The notes beneath the pieces are model-generated. The model did not search any database. It was not told the DNA's origin and was given only the letters and a program-made list of their open reading frames with translations. A stretch of DNA of 64,000 bases, taken from the NCBI GenBank assembly GCA_910585455.1, contig CAJUEL010000013.1, positions 1 to 64,000 on the forward strand, read 5' to 3'. Position numbers and translations under genes: made by a program. How positions within the stretch are numbered: position 1 is the stretch's first letter; the number at the start of each line of letters is the position of its first letter. This DNA comes from an uncultured Eisenbergiella sp. GTDB lineage: Bacteria > Bacillota > Clostridia > Lachnospirales > Lachnospiraceae. Positions 52,927-61,860 of this stretch are shown here, piece after piece.

Positions 52927-53856
52927 ATGAAGATTGTATATATGGGAACGCCGGAATTTGCGGTCGCGCCGCTTAAGGCGATTCTGGAAGCGGGACATGA
53001 GGTGTGCTGTGTGGTTACACAGCCTGACCGGCCAAAGGGCAGGGGTTCCAGGGTGCAGATGAGCCCGGTGAAGGAGTTTGCGGCTGCGCATGAAATTCCT
53101 GTTTTTCAGCCGCCAAAAATCAAGGCGGCAGAGTCTATAGAAAAGCTTAAGGAGCTGGGCGCGGACGCGTTTGTGGTGGCGGCGTTCGGGCAGATTCTGT
53201 CCGAAGAAATTCTGCGCATGCCGCGCTTTGGCTGCATCAACATTCACGCCTCCCTTCTGCCCGCGTACCGGGGCGCGGCGCCGATCCAGCAGGTGATTTT
53301 GGACGGAGAAAAGGAAAGCGGCGTGACGATCATGCAGATGGACGCAGGGATCGATACGGGCGATATCCTGCTGCAGCGGGCAGTGCCGATTGAAAAGGCG
53401 GAAACGGATATCAGCCTGGGCGTCAAGCTGTCCGAAGTGGGAGCCGCCCTGATTCTGGATGCCCTTGCAGGGCTGGAGGAAGGAACGCTGTCCGCCTGCA
53501 GGCAGCGGGAGGAAGAAAGCAGCTACGCCAAAATGCTCACGAAGGCGATGGGGCTTGTGGATTTTGCGGTACCGGCCGATGTGATCGAACGCAAGGTGCG
53601 GGGACTGTATTCCTGGCCCGGCGCTTATACCTTTTATCAGGGGAAAATGCTCAAAATCTACCGGGCGGACGTGCTGGAGGAAGCGCCGGACGGGGAAGCG
53701 GGCAGCGTGAGCGATGTCACAAAGGATGCGATCATCGTCAATACCGGAAAAGGAAAGCTTGCGCTTTTGGAGGTACAGCCTGAGGGCAAGAGAAGGATGG
53801 CGGTGCGGGATTTTCTGGCGGGCAATCAAATCGGAAAGGGGCAAAAACTGGGATGA
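52927..53856 (+). CDS. fmt: Methionyl-tRNA formyltransferase
   Basis: Formylates initiator Met-tRNA, the partner reaction to peptide deformylase. The 309 residues have the N-terminal FYMGTPEFAV-like VYMGTPEFAVAPL, the formyl-folate site HASLLPAYRGAAPIQ with catalytic Asn-His-Asp (INIHAS, MDAGIDTGDIL) and the C-terminal tRNA-binding domain from about 205. TATAGGAGAG precedes the ATG at 52927. The stop overlaps the next start. Confidence 0.96.
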   Translation: MKIVYMGTPEFAVAPLKAILEAGHEVCCVVTQPDRPKGRGSRVQMSPVKEFAAAHEIPVFQPPKIKAAESIEKLKELGADAFVVAAFGQILSEEILRMPRFGCINIHASLLPAYRGAAPIQQVILDGEKESGVTIMQMDAGIDTGDILLQRAVPIEKAETDISLGVKLSEVGAALILDALAGLEEGTLSACRQREEESSYAKMLTKAMGLVDFAVPADVIERKVRGLYSWPGAYTFYQGKMLKIYRADVLEEAPDGEAGSVSDVTKDAIIVNTGKGKLALLEVQPEGKRRMAVRDFLAGNQIGKGQKLG

Positions 53857-54563
53857 GCATACTGGCATATTACAGATATTATTATGATGTGACGTATTTA
53901 CTGGTCATCATCGGCGCGATCCTGTCCATGATCGCCAGCGCCCGGGTGAACGGGACATTTTCCCGCTATAGCAGGGTGCAGAGCCGGACGGGCATGACGG
54001 GAGCCCAGACCGCCCGCAGGATTCTGGACCGGAACGGCTTACAGAGCGTGAAGATCGAGCATATCCACGGCAATCTGACCGACCATTACGACCCCAGAAG
54101 CAAGGTGCTGCGTCTGTCCGACGCGACCTATGGCGCTGCCAGCGTGGCGGCGGTGGGCGTTGCCGCCCATGAATGCGGGCATGCGGTGCAGGACAACGAA
54201 GGCTATGAACCGCTGCGCATCCGTTCCAAAATGGCGCCGGCGGCGAATTTCGGCTCCCGGTTCGGGCTTCCTATTTTCATGATGGGGCTGATCTTTGGGA
54301 TGAATGAAATATTGATGCAGATCGGTATCTGGGTATTTTTGCTGGCAGTGCTGTTTCAGCTTGTCACCCTTCCGGTAGAATTCGATGCCAGCAGGCGGGC
54401 TTTAGCCATGCTGACAGATTACGGCATTTTAGGGGAACAGGAGGTCGAGGGCAGCAGGAAAGTGTTAAAGGCGGCTGCGATGACCTATGTGGCGGCGGCA
54501 GCGGCGGCGATTTTAAACCTGCTGCGCCTGGTGCTGTTGGCAAGAAGGAACGATAGGGACTAG
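53853..54563 (+). CDS. YugP-type membrane zinc metallopeptidase
   Basis: A 236-residue protein with N-terminal hydrophobic segment (about 8-30), an HECGHAVQD zinc motif near 106-114, and two further hydrophobic stretches (about 135-175 and 205-230). GTFSRYSRVQSRTGMTGAQT is the family N-terminal block. It belongs to the neutral zinc metallopeptidase family of Bacillus YugP, with unknown substrate. The ATG overlaps the fmt stop, a 4-base overlap. Confidence 0.9.
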   Translation: MSILAYYRYYYDVTYLLVIIGAILSMIASARVNGTFSRYSRVQSRTGMTGAQTARRILDRNGLQSVKIEHIHGNLTDHYDPRSKVLRLSDATYGAASVAAVGVAAHECGHAVQDNEGYEPLRIRSKMAPAANFGSRFGLPIFMMGLIFGMNEILMQIGIWVFLLAVLFQLVTLPVEFDASRRALAMLTDYGILGEQEVEGSRKVLKAAAMTYVAAAAAAILNLLRLVLLARRNDRD

Positions 54564-54684
54564 CGTGAAGAGATTTTCTAAGGCGTCTAAAAGACGCCGC
54601 CTAAGAAAATCTAAAGCTTCACGCAGAAGAATGCCTTGAAAAGCAGGCATTCTTCATCCTGATTTGAGTCGCCGCGAAGCGGCG
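54564..54684. other. Cluster of three hairpins in front of rsmB
   Basis: Nested stem 54563-54624: GCGTGAAG...CTTCACGC outside, AGATTTTCT.../...AGAAAATCT next, GGCGTC/GACGCC inside. Second stem AGAATGCCT-TGAAAAGC-AGGCATTCT at about 54627-54655. Third stem GCCGC-GAA-GCGGC at about 54671-54683. No coding frame was seen. The first may end the fmt-yugP transcript; the T-run after it is absent. Confidence 0.55.
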
Positions 54685-54700
54685 GCATGGAGTTGCTGGA

Positions 54701-56050
54701 ATGAATGAACGGGAACTGGCGCTGGATATTTTTCTGGAGGCGCAAAGGACAGGGCGGTACGTCACCCTGCTTTTGCGGGAAGTGCTGGACAAATATGACT
54801 ATGAGGCGATAGAAAAAAAAGCGTTTTTAAAGCGGCTGACAGAAGGGACGATGGAGCGGCGCATCAGTCTGGACTGGGTGATCGGGTGTTATTCCAAAAC
54901 GCCGGTGGGGAAAATGAAGCCCCTGATCCGGGAGCTCTTGCGTCTGAGCGCCTATCAGATTCTGTATATGGAGGCGCCGGACAGCGCCGCCTGTAACGAA
55001 GCGGTGAAGCTGGCGAAAAAGAGAGGTTTTTCTTCTCTTTCCGGTTTTGTAAACGGCGTGCTGCGAAGCATTGCGCGGAACCGGGATTCCATTGTCTGGC
55101 CGGATGAACAAAAGGATCCGCTTCTGGCCATGTCCGTGCGTTACAACCTGCCGGAGTGGCTGTTGGCGCTGTGGCGTACGCAATATGGGGAAAGCAGGAC
55201 CGAAAAGCTGGCGGCAGGCATCGGACAGGAAAGGCCTGTTACGATCCGTTTCCGGGAAGGAATTCCGGAGGGGCAGCTGGAAGACATTTTGGGCAGCATG
55301 CGCAGCGCCGGAATCAATCCCCGCAGGCATCCGCTGCATCTGCGGGCATATGAGCTGGAAAACTGCTATGGCGTGACGGCGCTGCCGGGCTTTGCGGAAG
55401 GCATGTTTTACGTACAGGATGTGAGCAGCATACTGGCCGTGGAGGCGGCGGGCATCGGACCCGGCATGCGGGTGCTGGATCTGTGCGCAGCGCCCGGCGG
55501 CAAGGCAGTCTTTGCCTGTGAAAAGGTGAAGGAAGGCGCGGTATGGGCGGGCGACCTGTCGGATGCGAAGGCGGAGAAAATACGGGAAAATGCCCGCCGT
55601 ATGGGATGTGAGCGGATGCAAATATCCGTTTGGGATGCGACGCAGCCGCTGACAGTGCCGGAGGGCTGGGCGGACGTGGTGCTCGCCGACCTGCCCTGTT
55701 CGGGGCTGGGGGTCATGGGGCGCAAAAAGGAGATCCGCTACCGCGTAAGCCAGCAGGATCTGGAAGCGCTCATCTGTCTGCAAAGGCAGATCCTGACAGC
55801 ATCCTGGCGGTATGTGAAGCCGGGCGGCGTCCTTTTGTACTCCACATGCACGATGAACCGGGGAGAAAATGAGGAAATGGTGCGTTATGTGACGGAGAAC
55901 TTTCCCTTTGAGACGGAAAGCCTGGACGCATATCTGCCGGAGAGCCTGCGCAGCGAACAGACCGGAAAGGGAATGCTGCAGCTGTTTTGCGGGGAATATG
56001 ACACGGACGGATTTTTTATGGCGCGGCTGCGCAGGAAGCAATCGATATGA
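54701..56050 (+). CDS. rsmB: 16S rRNA (cytosine-967 C5)-methyltransferase RsmB
   Basis: A 449-residue enzyme. N-terminal NusB-like RNA-binding domain (about 1-140), then Rossmann methyltransferase with VLDLCAAPGGKAVFACEK near 260, motif IV DLPCSGLGVMG near 330 and motif VI YSTCTMNRGENEEM near 383 bearing the catalytic cysteine. It overlaps rlmN by 4 bases and starts the RNA-modification/kinase block rsmB-rlmN-prpC-prkC-rsgA conserved in Firmicutes. Confidence 0.94.
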   Translation: MNERELALDIFLEAQRTGRYVTLLLREVLDKYDYEAIEKKAFLKRLTEGTMERRISLDWVIGCYSKTPVGKMKPLIRELLRLSAYQILYMEAPDSAACNEAVKLAKKRGFSSLSGFVNGVLRSIARNRDSIVWPDEQKDPLLAMSVRYNLPEWLLALWRTQYGESRTEKLAAGIGQERPVTIRFREGIPEGQLEDILGSMRSAGINPRRHPLHLRAYELENCYGVTALPGFAEGMFYVQDVSSILAVEAAGIGPGMRVLDLCAAPGGKAVFACEKVKEGAVWAGDLSDAKAEKIRENARRMGCERMQISVWDATQPLTVPEGWADVVLADLPCSGLGVMGRKKEIRYRVSQQDLEALICLQRQILTASWRYVKPGGVLLYSTCTMNRGENEEMVRYVTENFPFETESLDAYLPESLRSEQTGKGMLQLFCGEYDTDGFFMARLRRKQSI

Positions 56051-57096
56051 TACAACATACGGATTTGAAATCGCTGCCGCTTGCGCAGCTGAAGGAAGAA
56101 ATCGTTGCGCTGGGGGAGAAGCCCTTCCGGGCGGCGCAGCTATACGAGTGGATGCATGTCCGGCTGGCGGATTCCTGGGAGGAAATGTCAAATCTTTCGA
56201 AGACGTTCCGGGAAATGCTGACAGACCGGTATCCTTTGACCGTGCTGCGGGTCGTGCGGGAACAGACCTCCCGGATTGACGGAACCAAAAAGTTTCTCTT
56301 TTCGCTGCCTGACGGCAATCTGGTGGAAAGCGTCTGGATGCGCTACCGGCATGGCAATTCGGTCTGCATTTCCTCCCAGGTGGGCTGCCGGATGGGCTGT
56401 AGCTTTTGCGCATCCACGATCGGGGGGCTTGAGAGAAATCTGACCCCGGCGGAAATGCTGGATCAGATTTACCGGATCCAGAAGCTGACGGGTGAGCGGG
56501 TGAGCAACGTGGTGGTGATGGGCAGCGGAGAACCGCTGGATAATTATGACAATCTGATCACCTTTTTACATATGCTCACCGATGAACACGGTCTGCATAT
56601 CAGCCAGCGCAATGTCACGGTTTCCACCTGCGGCATTGTGCCGAAAATGTATGAGCTGGCAAAGGAAGGGCTGCAAATCACGCTGGCGCTTTCCCTGCAT
56701 GCCGCTGTTGACGATAAGCGGCAGGAGCTGATGCCCATCGCGAAACGGTATCGGATCGGCGAGCTGATGGAAGCGTGCGGCGAGTATTATGCAAGGACGG
56801 GAAGAAGAATTACCTTTGAATATAGCCTGGTGGGAGGCGTCAATGATACGCAGGAGGATGCCATGCGGCTTTCGGGGCTTGCCAAAGCGCATGGCTGTCA
56901 TGTCAATCTGATTCCGGTCAATCCGGTCAAAGAGCGGAATTTTGTGCAGTCTGACCGGCATAGAATAGAACTATTTAAAAATAAACTTGAAAAAAATGGA
57001 ATTAATGTTACTATAAGAAGAGAAATGGGACGGGACATCGACGGAGCCTGCGGACAATTGCGGCGCAGGTATATGGACACAGACCAGAAAGGGTGA
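56047..57096 (+). CDS. rlmN: Dual-specificity 23S rRNA A2503/tRNA A37 methyltransferase RlmN
   Basis: A 349-residue radical-SAM methylase. The cluster motif CRMGCSFC (CxxxCxxC) is near 114-121; the two mechanism cysteines are in TVSTCGIVPKM and DGACGQLRRR near the C-terminus. The N-terminal KPFRAAQLYEWMHV block is typical. The enzyme adds a methyl group to C2 of adenine. Its ATG overlaps the rsmB stop. Confidence 0.95.
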   Translation: MIQHTDLKSLPLAQLKEEIVALGEKPFRAAQLYEWMHVRLADSWEEMSNLSKTFREMLTDRYPLTVLRVVREQTSRIDGTKKFLFSLPDGNLVESVWMRYRHGNSVCISSQVGCRMGCSFCASTIGGLERNLTPAEMLDQIYRIQKLTGERVSNVVVMGSGEPLDNYDNLITFLHMLTDEHGLHISQRNVTVSTCGIVPKMYELAKEGLQITLALSLHAAVDDKRQELMPIAKRYRIGELMEACGEYYARTGRRITFEYSLVGGVNDTQEDAMRLSGLAKAHGCHVNLIPVNPVKERNFVQSDRHRIELFKNKLEKNGINVTIRREMGRDIDGACGQLRRRYMDTDQKG

Positions 57097-57105
57097 ACGC
57101 GAAGA

Positions 57106-57849
57106 ATGAAAGCTTATGCGATTACCGATATCGGAAAAAAGAGAATGCTGAATCAGGATTATGCCTATATGTCGTTGGACAGCGTGGGTAGACTGCCGAA
57201 TCTGTTCGTGGTTGCGGACGGTATGGGCGGCCATCGGGGCGGCGGATATGCCTCCCGGCTTGCGGTGGAAACGATTCTGGAAAAGGTCAGGGAGGATACC
57301 GAAGAGGATGCCGCCCAGATTCTTGTGGATGCCATCCGCCATGCCAACAGCTGTATCAAGCAGGCGGCACAGGAGGATGAGCGTCTTTTGGGAATGGGGA
57401 CGACCGTGGTGGCGGCAAGCTGCAGCGGGGGAAGGCTTTTCGTCGCCAATGTGGGCGACAGCCGGCTTTATGTGGTAAACAAAGAGACGATCAGACAGGT
57501 CACGCAGGATCATTCCCTTGTGGAGGAAATGGTCCGTTTCGGAGGGATCAGCCGGGAACAGGCGCGCAACCATCCGGACCGGAATATCATCACCAGGGCG
57601 GTGGGTGTTGAGGATGATCTGGAGGTGGACTGCTTTTTTGTGTCCGTGGAAGAAGACGATCAGGTGCTTCTTTGCTCGGACGGATTGACAGGTATGCTGG
57701 AGGATGAGGAAATTCGCCGGATTATGACGGAACATACAGACGTCCGGGAACGGGCGCTTCGGCTTGTGGAAGCGGCGAACGATCAGGGGGGAAGAGATAA
57801 TATAGCGGTGATTGTGGTGGAGCCGTTTTCAGATGAGGTGAGTCGATGA
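57106..57849 (+). CDS. prpC: PP2C-type Ser/Thr phosphatase (PrpC/Stp)
   Basis: A 247-residue metal-dependent phosphatase: VADGMGGHRGGG near 37, VANVGDSRLYVV, LCSDGLTGML near 190 and GGRDNIAVIVV near 228 are the metal-binding and conserved PPM blocks. It begins 9 bases after rlmN and overlaps prkC by 4 bases. It reverses phosphorylation by the partner kinase PrkC. Confidence 0.95.
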   Translation: MKAYAITDIGKKRMLNQDYAYMSLDSVGRLPNLFVVADGMGGHRGGGYASRLAVETILEKVREDTEEDAAQILVDAIRHANSCIKQAAQEDERLLGMGTTVVAASCSGGRLFVANVGDSRLYVVNKETIRQVTQDHSLVEEMVRFGGISREQARNHPDRNIITRAVGVEDDLEVDCFFVSVEEDDQVLLCSDGLTGMLEDEEIRRIMTEHTDVRERALRLVEAANDQGGRDNIAVIVVEPFSDEVSR

Positions 57850-59975
57850 TAAGAATCGGAATGATGATAGGAGACCGGTATGAAATTCTGGAAAGAATCG
57901 GAACCGGCGGAATGTCAGATGTATATAAAGCAAAAGATCATAAATTAAACCGTCATGTGGCGGTGAAGGTGTTGAAGCAGGAATTTTCCGAAAACACGAA
58001 TTTTGTGTCCAAATTCAGGATGGAGGCCCAGGCGGCGGCCAGTCTGATGCATCCCAATATCGTCAATGTGTACGATGTGGGGGAAGAAAACGGCATTTTC
58101 TATATTGTCATGGAGCTGGTGGAGGGCATCACCTTAAAGAAATACATTGAAAAAAAGGCGAGGCTTTCCTTCAAGGAGGCGGTCAGCATTGCCATACAGG
58201 CGTGTATGGGAATCGAGGCAGCCCATAAAAATCATATCATTCACAGGGATATCAAGCCGCAGAACATCATTATTTCCAAGGACGGAAAGGTAAAGGTGAC
58301 AGACTTCGGCATCGCCAAGGCTGCTACCAGCAATACCATCACCTCCAATGTGATGGGGTCCGTGCACTATACCTCCCCGGAACAGGCCAGGGGCGGCTAT
58401 AGCGATGAGAAGAGCGATATTTATTCGATGGGCGTCACGATCTTTGAAATGCTGACAGGACGGGTGCCCTTTAACGGAGAAACCACGGTGGCGATCGCCA
58501 TTAAACATATTCAGGAGGAAATGCCCTCTCCCCGGGAATTCGTGCCGGAAATTCCGGTCTGTGTGGAGCAGATCGTATTAAAGTGTACCCAGAAAAGTCC
58601 TGACAGGCGTTATCTGGCCATGTCCGCGCTGATCGAGGACTTAAAGCGGTCGCTGATGTCTCCGAATGAGGATTTTGTACGGATCGAGGAGGCGGACGAG
58701 GGGATGGCGACCAGAAAGGTCGTCGAAAAGGACATGACCGAGATCAAGAAACAGGCAAAGAAAAAGAGCGATACGGTCACGGATATGCGGCTGAAGAAAA
58801 ATCTTCCCAAAAACGCAGGCAAAAGCGCGCCGAAGAAGAAAAAGCCCGTCAGCTATGAGCCGGAAATCGAGGACGATGAGGACGATGAAGAGTATGATGA
58901 ATCCAGAATGGAAAAAATCACCACCATTCTCGCCATTTTGGGGGCTGTGCTGCTGGGCTGCGCCGTGATCGTGTTCGTAGGGCGCACCATTGGCGTATTT
59001 GATTTCGGCGGGGAAAAGGCGCCGGTCGCCATGATCGGTGTGGAAGGTATGCGGGAAGCGGAGGCGCTTTCCGCCCTGCAAAAGCTGGGATTAAAGCCGG
59101 AGGTCACCTATACTCCGGATGATACGGTAGAAGCAGGTTTTGTCATATCCGCGGATATCAGAGAGGGAGAGAGCGTTGAAAAGGGGAGCCGGGTGGTGCT
59201 TACGGTCAGCGGAGAGGCAGCCGGTGATGATAAGCAGGAGCAAAACGGCATTCCGGTGCCCGATGTGATGGAGTTTTTAGAGGCGGATGCGGCCGCAACA
59301 TTGAAAAAAAGCGGTTTTGAAGTGAATAAGTCAGAAGGATATTCCGAGACTGTGGCAAAAGGCAAGGTGATGTCACAGGAGCCTGTCGGCGGCAGCAGGG
59401 CAGAGCCCAATTCCAGGGTATCCATCGTAATCAGCCAGGGCCCTACGGACAGCAAGATACCGATGCCCGACGTGCTGGGACTTGATCCGGTGGATGCCGT
59501 TGCGATTCTGACCGAGCATGGGCTTCTGGTAGGAGAACAGAAGGATATGAACGATGAAAATGCCGACCGGATTGGCAAGGTTTGTTATGCCAGCTATACG
59601 GTGGGGGCGATGGTAGAGCCGGGCACGACGATTGACATCGGTATCAGCATCGGACCCAAGGCCATGACCTATATGTTTGTGGACAGCATCACAAGTCCGG
59701 TGGACCTGGATCCGGAATACAGGGAAGGCACGGAATGCAAGGTGACGCTGACCGGACAGTCCGGAATGGAGCTAAGCAGCCAGACGGTTCGCTCCTTCCC
59801 GATCACCATGAACCAGCATGGGCTGACGGATCCGGCGGCGCTCATCACCTATGAATACTATGTGGAGGCGCCCGCGACCACGACGACAAATGAAAGCGGG
59901 GAAACCGTCACGGTGCCGGGCGGAAAATCACTGAGAACGGTACAGCGGCAGGTGCTGTTCACCCCGGAAGGATAA
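57846..59975 (+). CDS. prkC: PASTA-domain Ser/Thr protein kinase PrkC
   Basis: A 709-residue membrane kinase. The cytoplasmic kinase domain (about 8-275) has GTGGMSDVYKAK, VAVKVLK, IIHRDIKPQNIII near 132 and DFGIAKA; a charged Lys/Glu-rich juxtamembrane segment follows. One transmembrane helix lies about 361-385. Outside are three PASTA repeats (about 392-462, 472-545, 550-615) that bind peptidoglycan fragments in this family, and a final beta-rich C-terminal domain to 709. It senses wall state and controls growth or germination; the family role is well established, the targets here unknown. Confidence 0.95.
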   Translation: MIRIGMMIGDRYEILERIGTGGMSDVYKAKDHKLNRHVAVKVLKQEFSENTNFVSKFRMEAQAAASLMHPNIVNVYDVGEENGIFYIVMELVEGITLKKYIEKKARLSFKEAVSIAIQACMGIEAAHKNHIIHRDIKPQNIIISKDGKVKVTDFGIAKAATSNTITSNVMGSVHYTSPEQARGGYSDEKSDIYSMGVTIFEMLTGRVPFNGETTVAIAIKHIQEEMPSPREFVPEIPVCVEQIVLKCTQKSPDRRYLAMSALIEDLKRSLMSPNEDFVRIEEADEGMATRKVVEKDMTEIKKQAKKKSDTVTDMRLKKNLPKNAGKSAPKKKKPVSYEPEIEDDEDDEEYDESRMEKITTILAILGAVLLGCAVIVFVGRTIGVFDFGGEKAPVAMIGVEGMREAEALSALQKLGLKPEVTYTPDDTVEAGFVISADIREGESVEKGSRVVLTVSGEAAGDDKQEQNGIPVPDVMEFLEADAAATLKKSGFEVNKSEGYSETVAKGKVMSQEPVGGSRAEPNSRVSIVISQGPTDSKIPMPDVLGLDPVDAVAILTEHGLLVGEQKDMNDENADRIGKVCYASYTVGAMVEPGTTIDIGISIGPKAMTYMFVDSITSPVDLDPEYREGTECKVTLTGQSGMELSSQTVRSFPITMNQHGLTDPAALITYEYYVEAPATTTTNESGETVTVPGGKSLRTVQRQVLFTPEG

Positions 59976-59980
59976 AGCCG

Positions 59981-60877
59981 ATGGAAGGAAAAATCATCAG
60001 AGGAGTCGGCGGACTTTATTATGTGCATGTCCATGATGAGAAGCAGGAAAACCCGGATGCCCTGTATGAATGCAGGGCGAAGGGGATTTTCAGGAAGGAT
60101 AAAATAAAGCCCCTGCCGGGGGATTTTGTGGAAATTGCGATTCTGGATGAAGAAAAAAAGCTGGGCAATATCGAGCGGATTCTGCCCCGGAAAAATGTGC
60201 TGATCCGTCCGGCGGTGGCAAATGTGGATCAGGCGCTGGTGATTTTTGCCTTGGCGGCGCCCGCTCCCAGCTTTTCTTTGCTGGACCGGTTTCTGGTCAT
60301 GATGGAACAGCAGGACATCCCGAGCGTCCTGTTATTTAATAAGAAGGATCTGGTTTCCAGGGAAGCGGTGGAAGAGGTGACCGCGATTTACGAAAAAAGC
60401 GGTTATCCCATGCTGTTTGTCAGCGCTGCCAAAGAGGAGGGAATCGAGGCGGTGCGGCGGATCCTGCAGGGAAAAACCACGACGGTGGCGGGACCCTCCG
60501 GCGTGGGGAAATCCTCTTTGATCAATCTTTTGCAGAACGATATCCATATGGAAACCGGGGAAATAAGCGAAAAGATCGCCCGTGGGCGGCATACCACGCG
60601 CCATACGGAGCTTTTGTGTGTGGATGCGGATACTTATATTCTGGATACGCCCGGTTTTTCTTCCATGGATTTGCCGGATATTGAAAAGGAAGGCCTGGGC
60701 GGTCTTTTTCCGGAAATAAAAAGGCGGGAGGGCACATGCCGGTTTGCGGACTGCGCCCATATGGCGGAACCGGATTGCAGCGTACAAAGAGCCGTTTCGG
60801 AAGGGGAAATGAGCGGGAGCCGGTATGAGAATTACAGGGCTTTTTATGAAGAGCTCAAAGCGAAGAAGCGGTATTGA
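59981..60877 (+). CDS. rsgA: Ribosome small-subunit GTPase RsgA
   Basis: A 298-residue circularly permuted GTPase that helps 30S maturation. N-terminal OB fold (1-75), G4 FNKKDLV, G5 VSAAKEEG, G1 GPSGVGKSSLIN near 170, G2 RHTTRHTELL, G3 DTPGFSSMD, and C-terminal zinc motif CRFADCAHMAEPDCSV. It starts 5 bases after prkC and ends the block; ordering after prkC is usual. Confidence 0.95.
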   Translation: MEGKIIRGVGGLYYVHVHDEKQENPDALYECRAKGIFRKDKIKPLPGDFVEIAILDEEKKLGNIERILPRKNVLIRPAVANVDQALVIFALAAPAPSFSLLDRFLVMMEQQDIPSVLLFNKKDLVSREAVEEVTAIYEKSGYPMLFVSAAKEEGIEAVRRILQGKTTTVAGPSGVGKSSLINLLQNDIHMETGEISEKIARGRHTTRHTELLCVDADTYILDTPGFSSMDLPDIEKEGLGGLFPEIKRREGTCRFADCAHMAEPDCSVQRAVSEGEMSGSRYENYRAFYEELKAKKRY

Positions 60878-60898
60878 TGATAAGAACAGAGACAAAAG

Positions 60899-60930
60899 CT
60901 GACAGCGCAGACCTGTCTGGGCTGTTATGG
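60899..60930. repeat. 32-bp palindrome family, copy 4 (degenerate)
   Basis: CTGACAGCGCAGAC and TCTGGGCTGTTATGG pair imperfectly. Core CAGACCTGTCTG resembles the 1573-1604 copy. It lies 22 bases after rsgA and 28 bases before the hydrolase start. Confidence 0.6.
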
Positions 60931-60958
60931 CAAAAGTGCAGTGTGGAGGAGAATCTGT

Positions 60959-61480
60959 ATGAAAAAGGCCCTGGTTGTAATTGATATGCAAAATGATTTT
61001 ATTACCGGTGTTCTTGGGAATGAGGAATGCAGGGCAGTCGTTTTGCCGGTGGTAAGGCGTGTGCAGAAGGCGGCAGAGGACGGAACGGATCTGATCTTTT
61101 CCCAGGACACCCATCAGAGCAATTATCTGTCCACGCAGGAGGGCAGAAAGCTGCCGGTTTCGCATTGCATACAGGATACGGAAGGGTGGAGAATCATTCC
61201 GGAGCTTGCAGATGTGGCAGCGCAAAAGGGCGTTGTTTTCACAAAGGAGACATTTGGCAGCCGGGCGATGGCAGAGTACATCAGAGAGCTAAATTATGAT
61301 GCGGTGGAATTGGTCGGCGTATGTACGGATATCTGCGTGATCAGCAATGCGATGACGATAAAGGCGTTTGCGCCGGAGACAGAAGTTTCTGTGAACGGAT
61401 CGTGCTGTGCGGGCGTGACGGTGCAAAGCCACCGGACGGCGCTGGATGCGATGCGGGCATGTCAGATAGAGATTCTGTGA
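60959..61480 (+). CDS. Isochorismatase-family cysteine hydrolase (nicotinamidase-like)
   Basis: A 173-residue alpha/beta hydrolase. The catalytic triad is suggested by Asp in VIDMQNDFITG (residue 9), a Lys in FTKETFGS and Cys in GVCTDICVISNA near 121. The non-prolyl cis peptide segment precedes the cysteine as in nicotinamidases. GGAGGAGAA precedes the ATG at 60959. Could convert nicotinamide to nicotinate or hydrolyse another amide; no NAD genes are close. Confidence 0.86.
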   Translation: MKKALVVIDMQNDFITGVLGNEECRAVVLPVVRRVQKAAEDGTDLIFSQDTHQSNYLSTQEGRKLPVSHCIQDTEGWRIIPELADVAAQKGVVFTKETFGSRAMAEYIRELNYDAVELVGVCTDICVISNAMTIKAFAPETEVSVNGSCCAGVTVQSHRTALDAMRACQIEIL

Positions 61481-61502
61481 TTGGGGCGGCTGTATAAATT
61501 GA

Positions 61503-61682
61503 ATGATTATGGAAGCATTAGTTATCAGTCCGGATTTTACTATTGAGGATATTCACAAGATCAGAGAATATCATTATGAGCTTACTAAGAATATGACCAC
61601 ACAGGAAAAGATTGATTTTTATAATGAAGGTGGAAGGGCTTTTTTGAGAGAAATGGAGGAAAGAAAGCTACAGAAAGCGTGA
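61503..61682 (+). CDS. Small 59-residue protein, antitoxin-like, orphan
   Basis: ATG at 61503 (or 61509) to TGA at 61682. It reads MIMEALVISPDFTIEDIHKI followed by REYHYELTKNMTTQEKIDFY, a GG and a Lys/Glu-rich helix. The pattern (short strand, then IxKIRE helix, then basic helix) resembles small antitoxins that sit upstream of PIN-type toxins in Firmicutes (resemblance from memory). No toxin gene follows: the next stretch is a terminator and genes on the other strand. No clear ribosome site precedes the start. A remnant of a toxin-antitoxin pair is likely. Confidence 0.55.
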   Translation: MIMEALVISPDFTIEDIHKIREYHYELTKNMTTQEKIDFYNEGGRAFLREMEERKLQKA

Positions 61683-61756
61683 CAGACTGGAATTGAAAGC
61701 TGGTCTGATTTGCCCGTCTGGAAAATAGAACTGTTAGCATTGAGAGAAGCACCAAC

Positions 61757-61795
61757 GGATGACTGAATCATCTGAAGGTGCTTTCTTTGTGTTCA
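61757..61795 (+). terminator. Terminator-like hairpin after the small ORF
   Basis: AAGCACC and GGTGCTT enclose GGATGA...TCATC, giving an extended stem, followed by TCTTTGTG. It marks the end of the + strand gene block. Confidence 0.7.
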
Positions 61796-61860
61796 GGGTA
61801 GAGGGAAGATATGAAAAATATACAATGTGACCCTCTCATAAAGAACGTAAGCGCTTAATT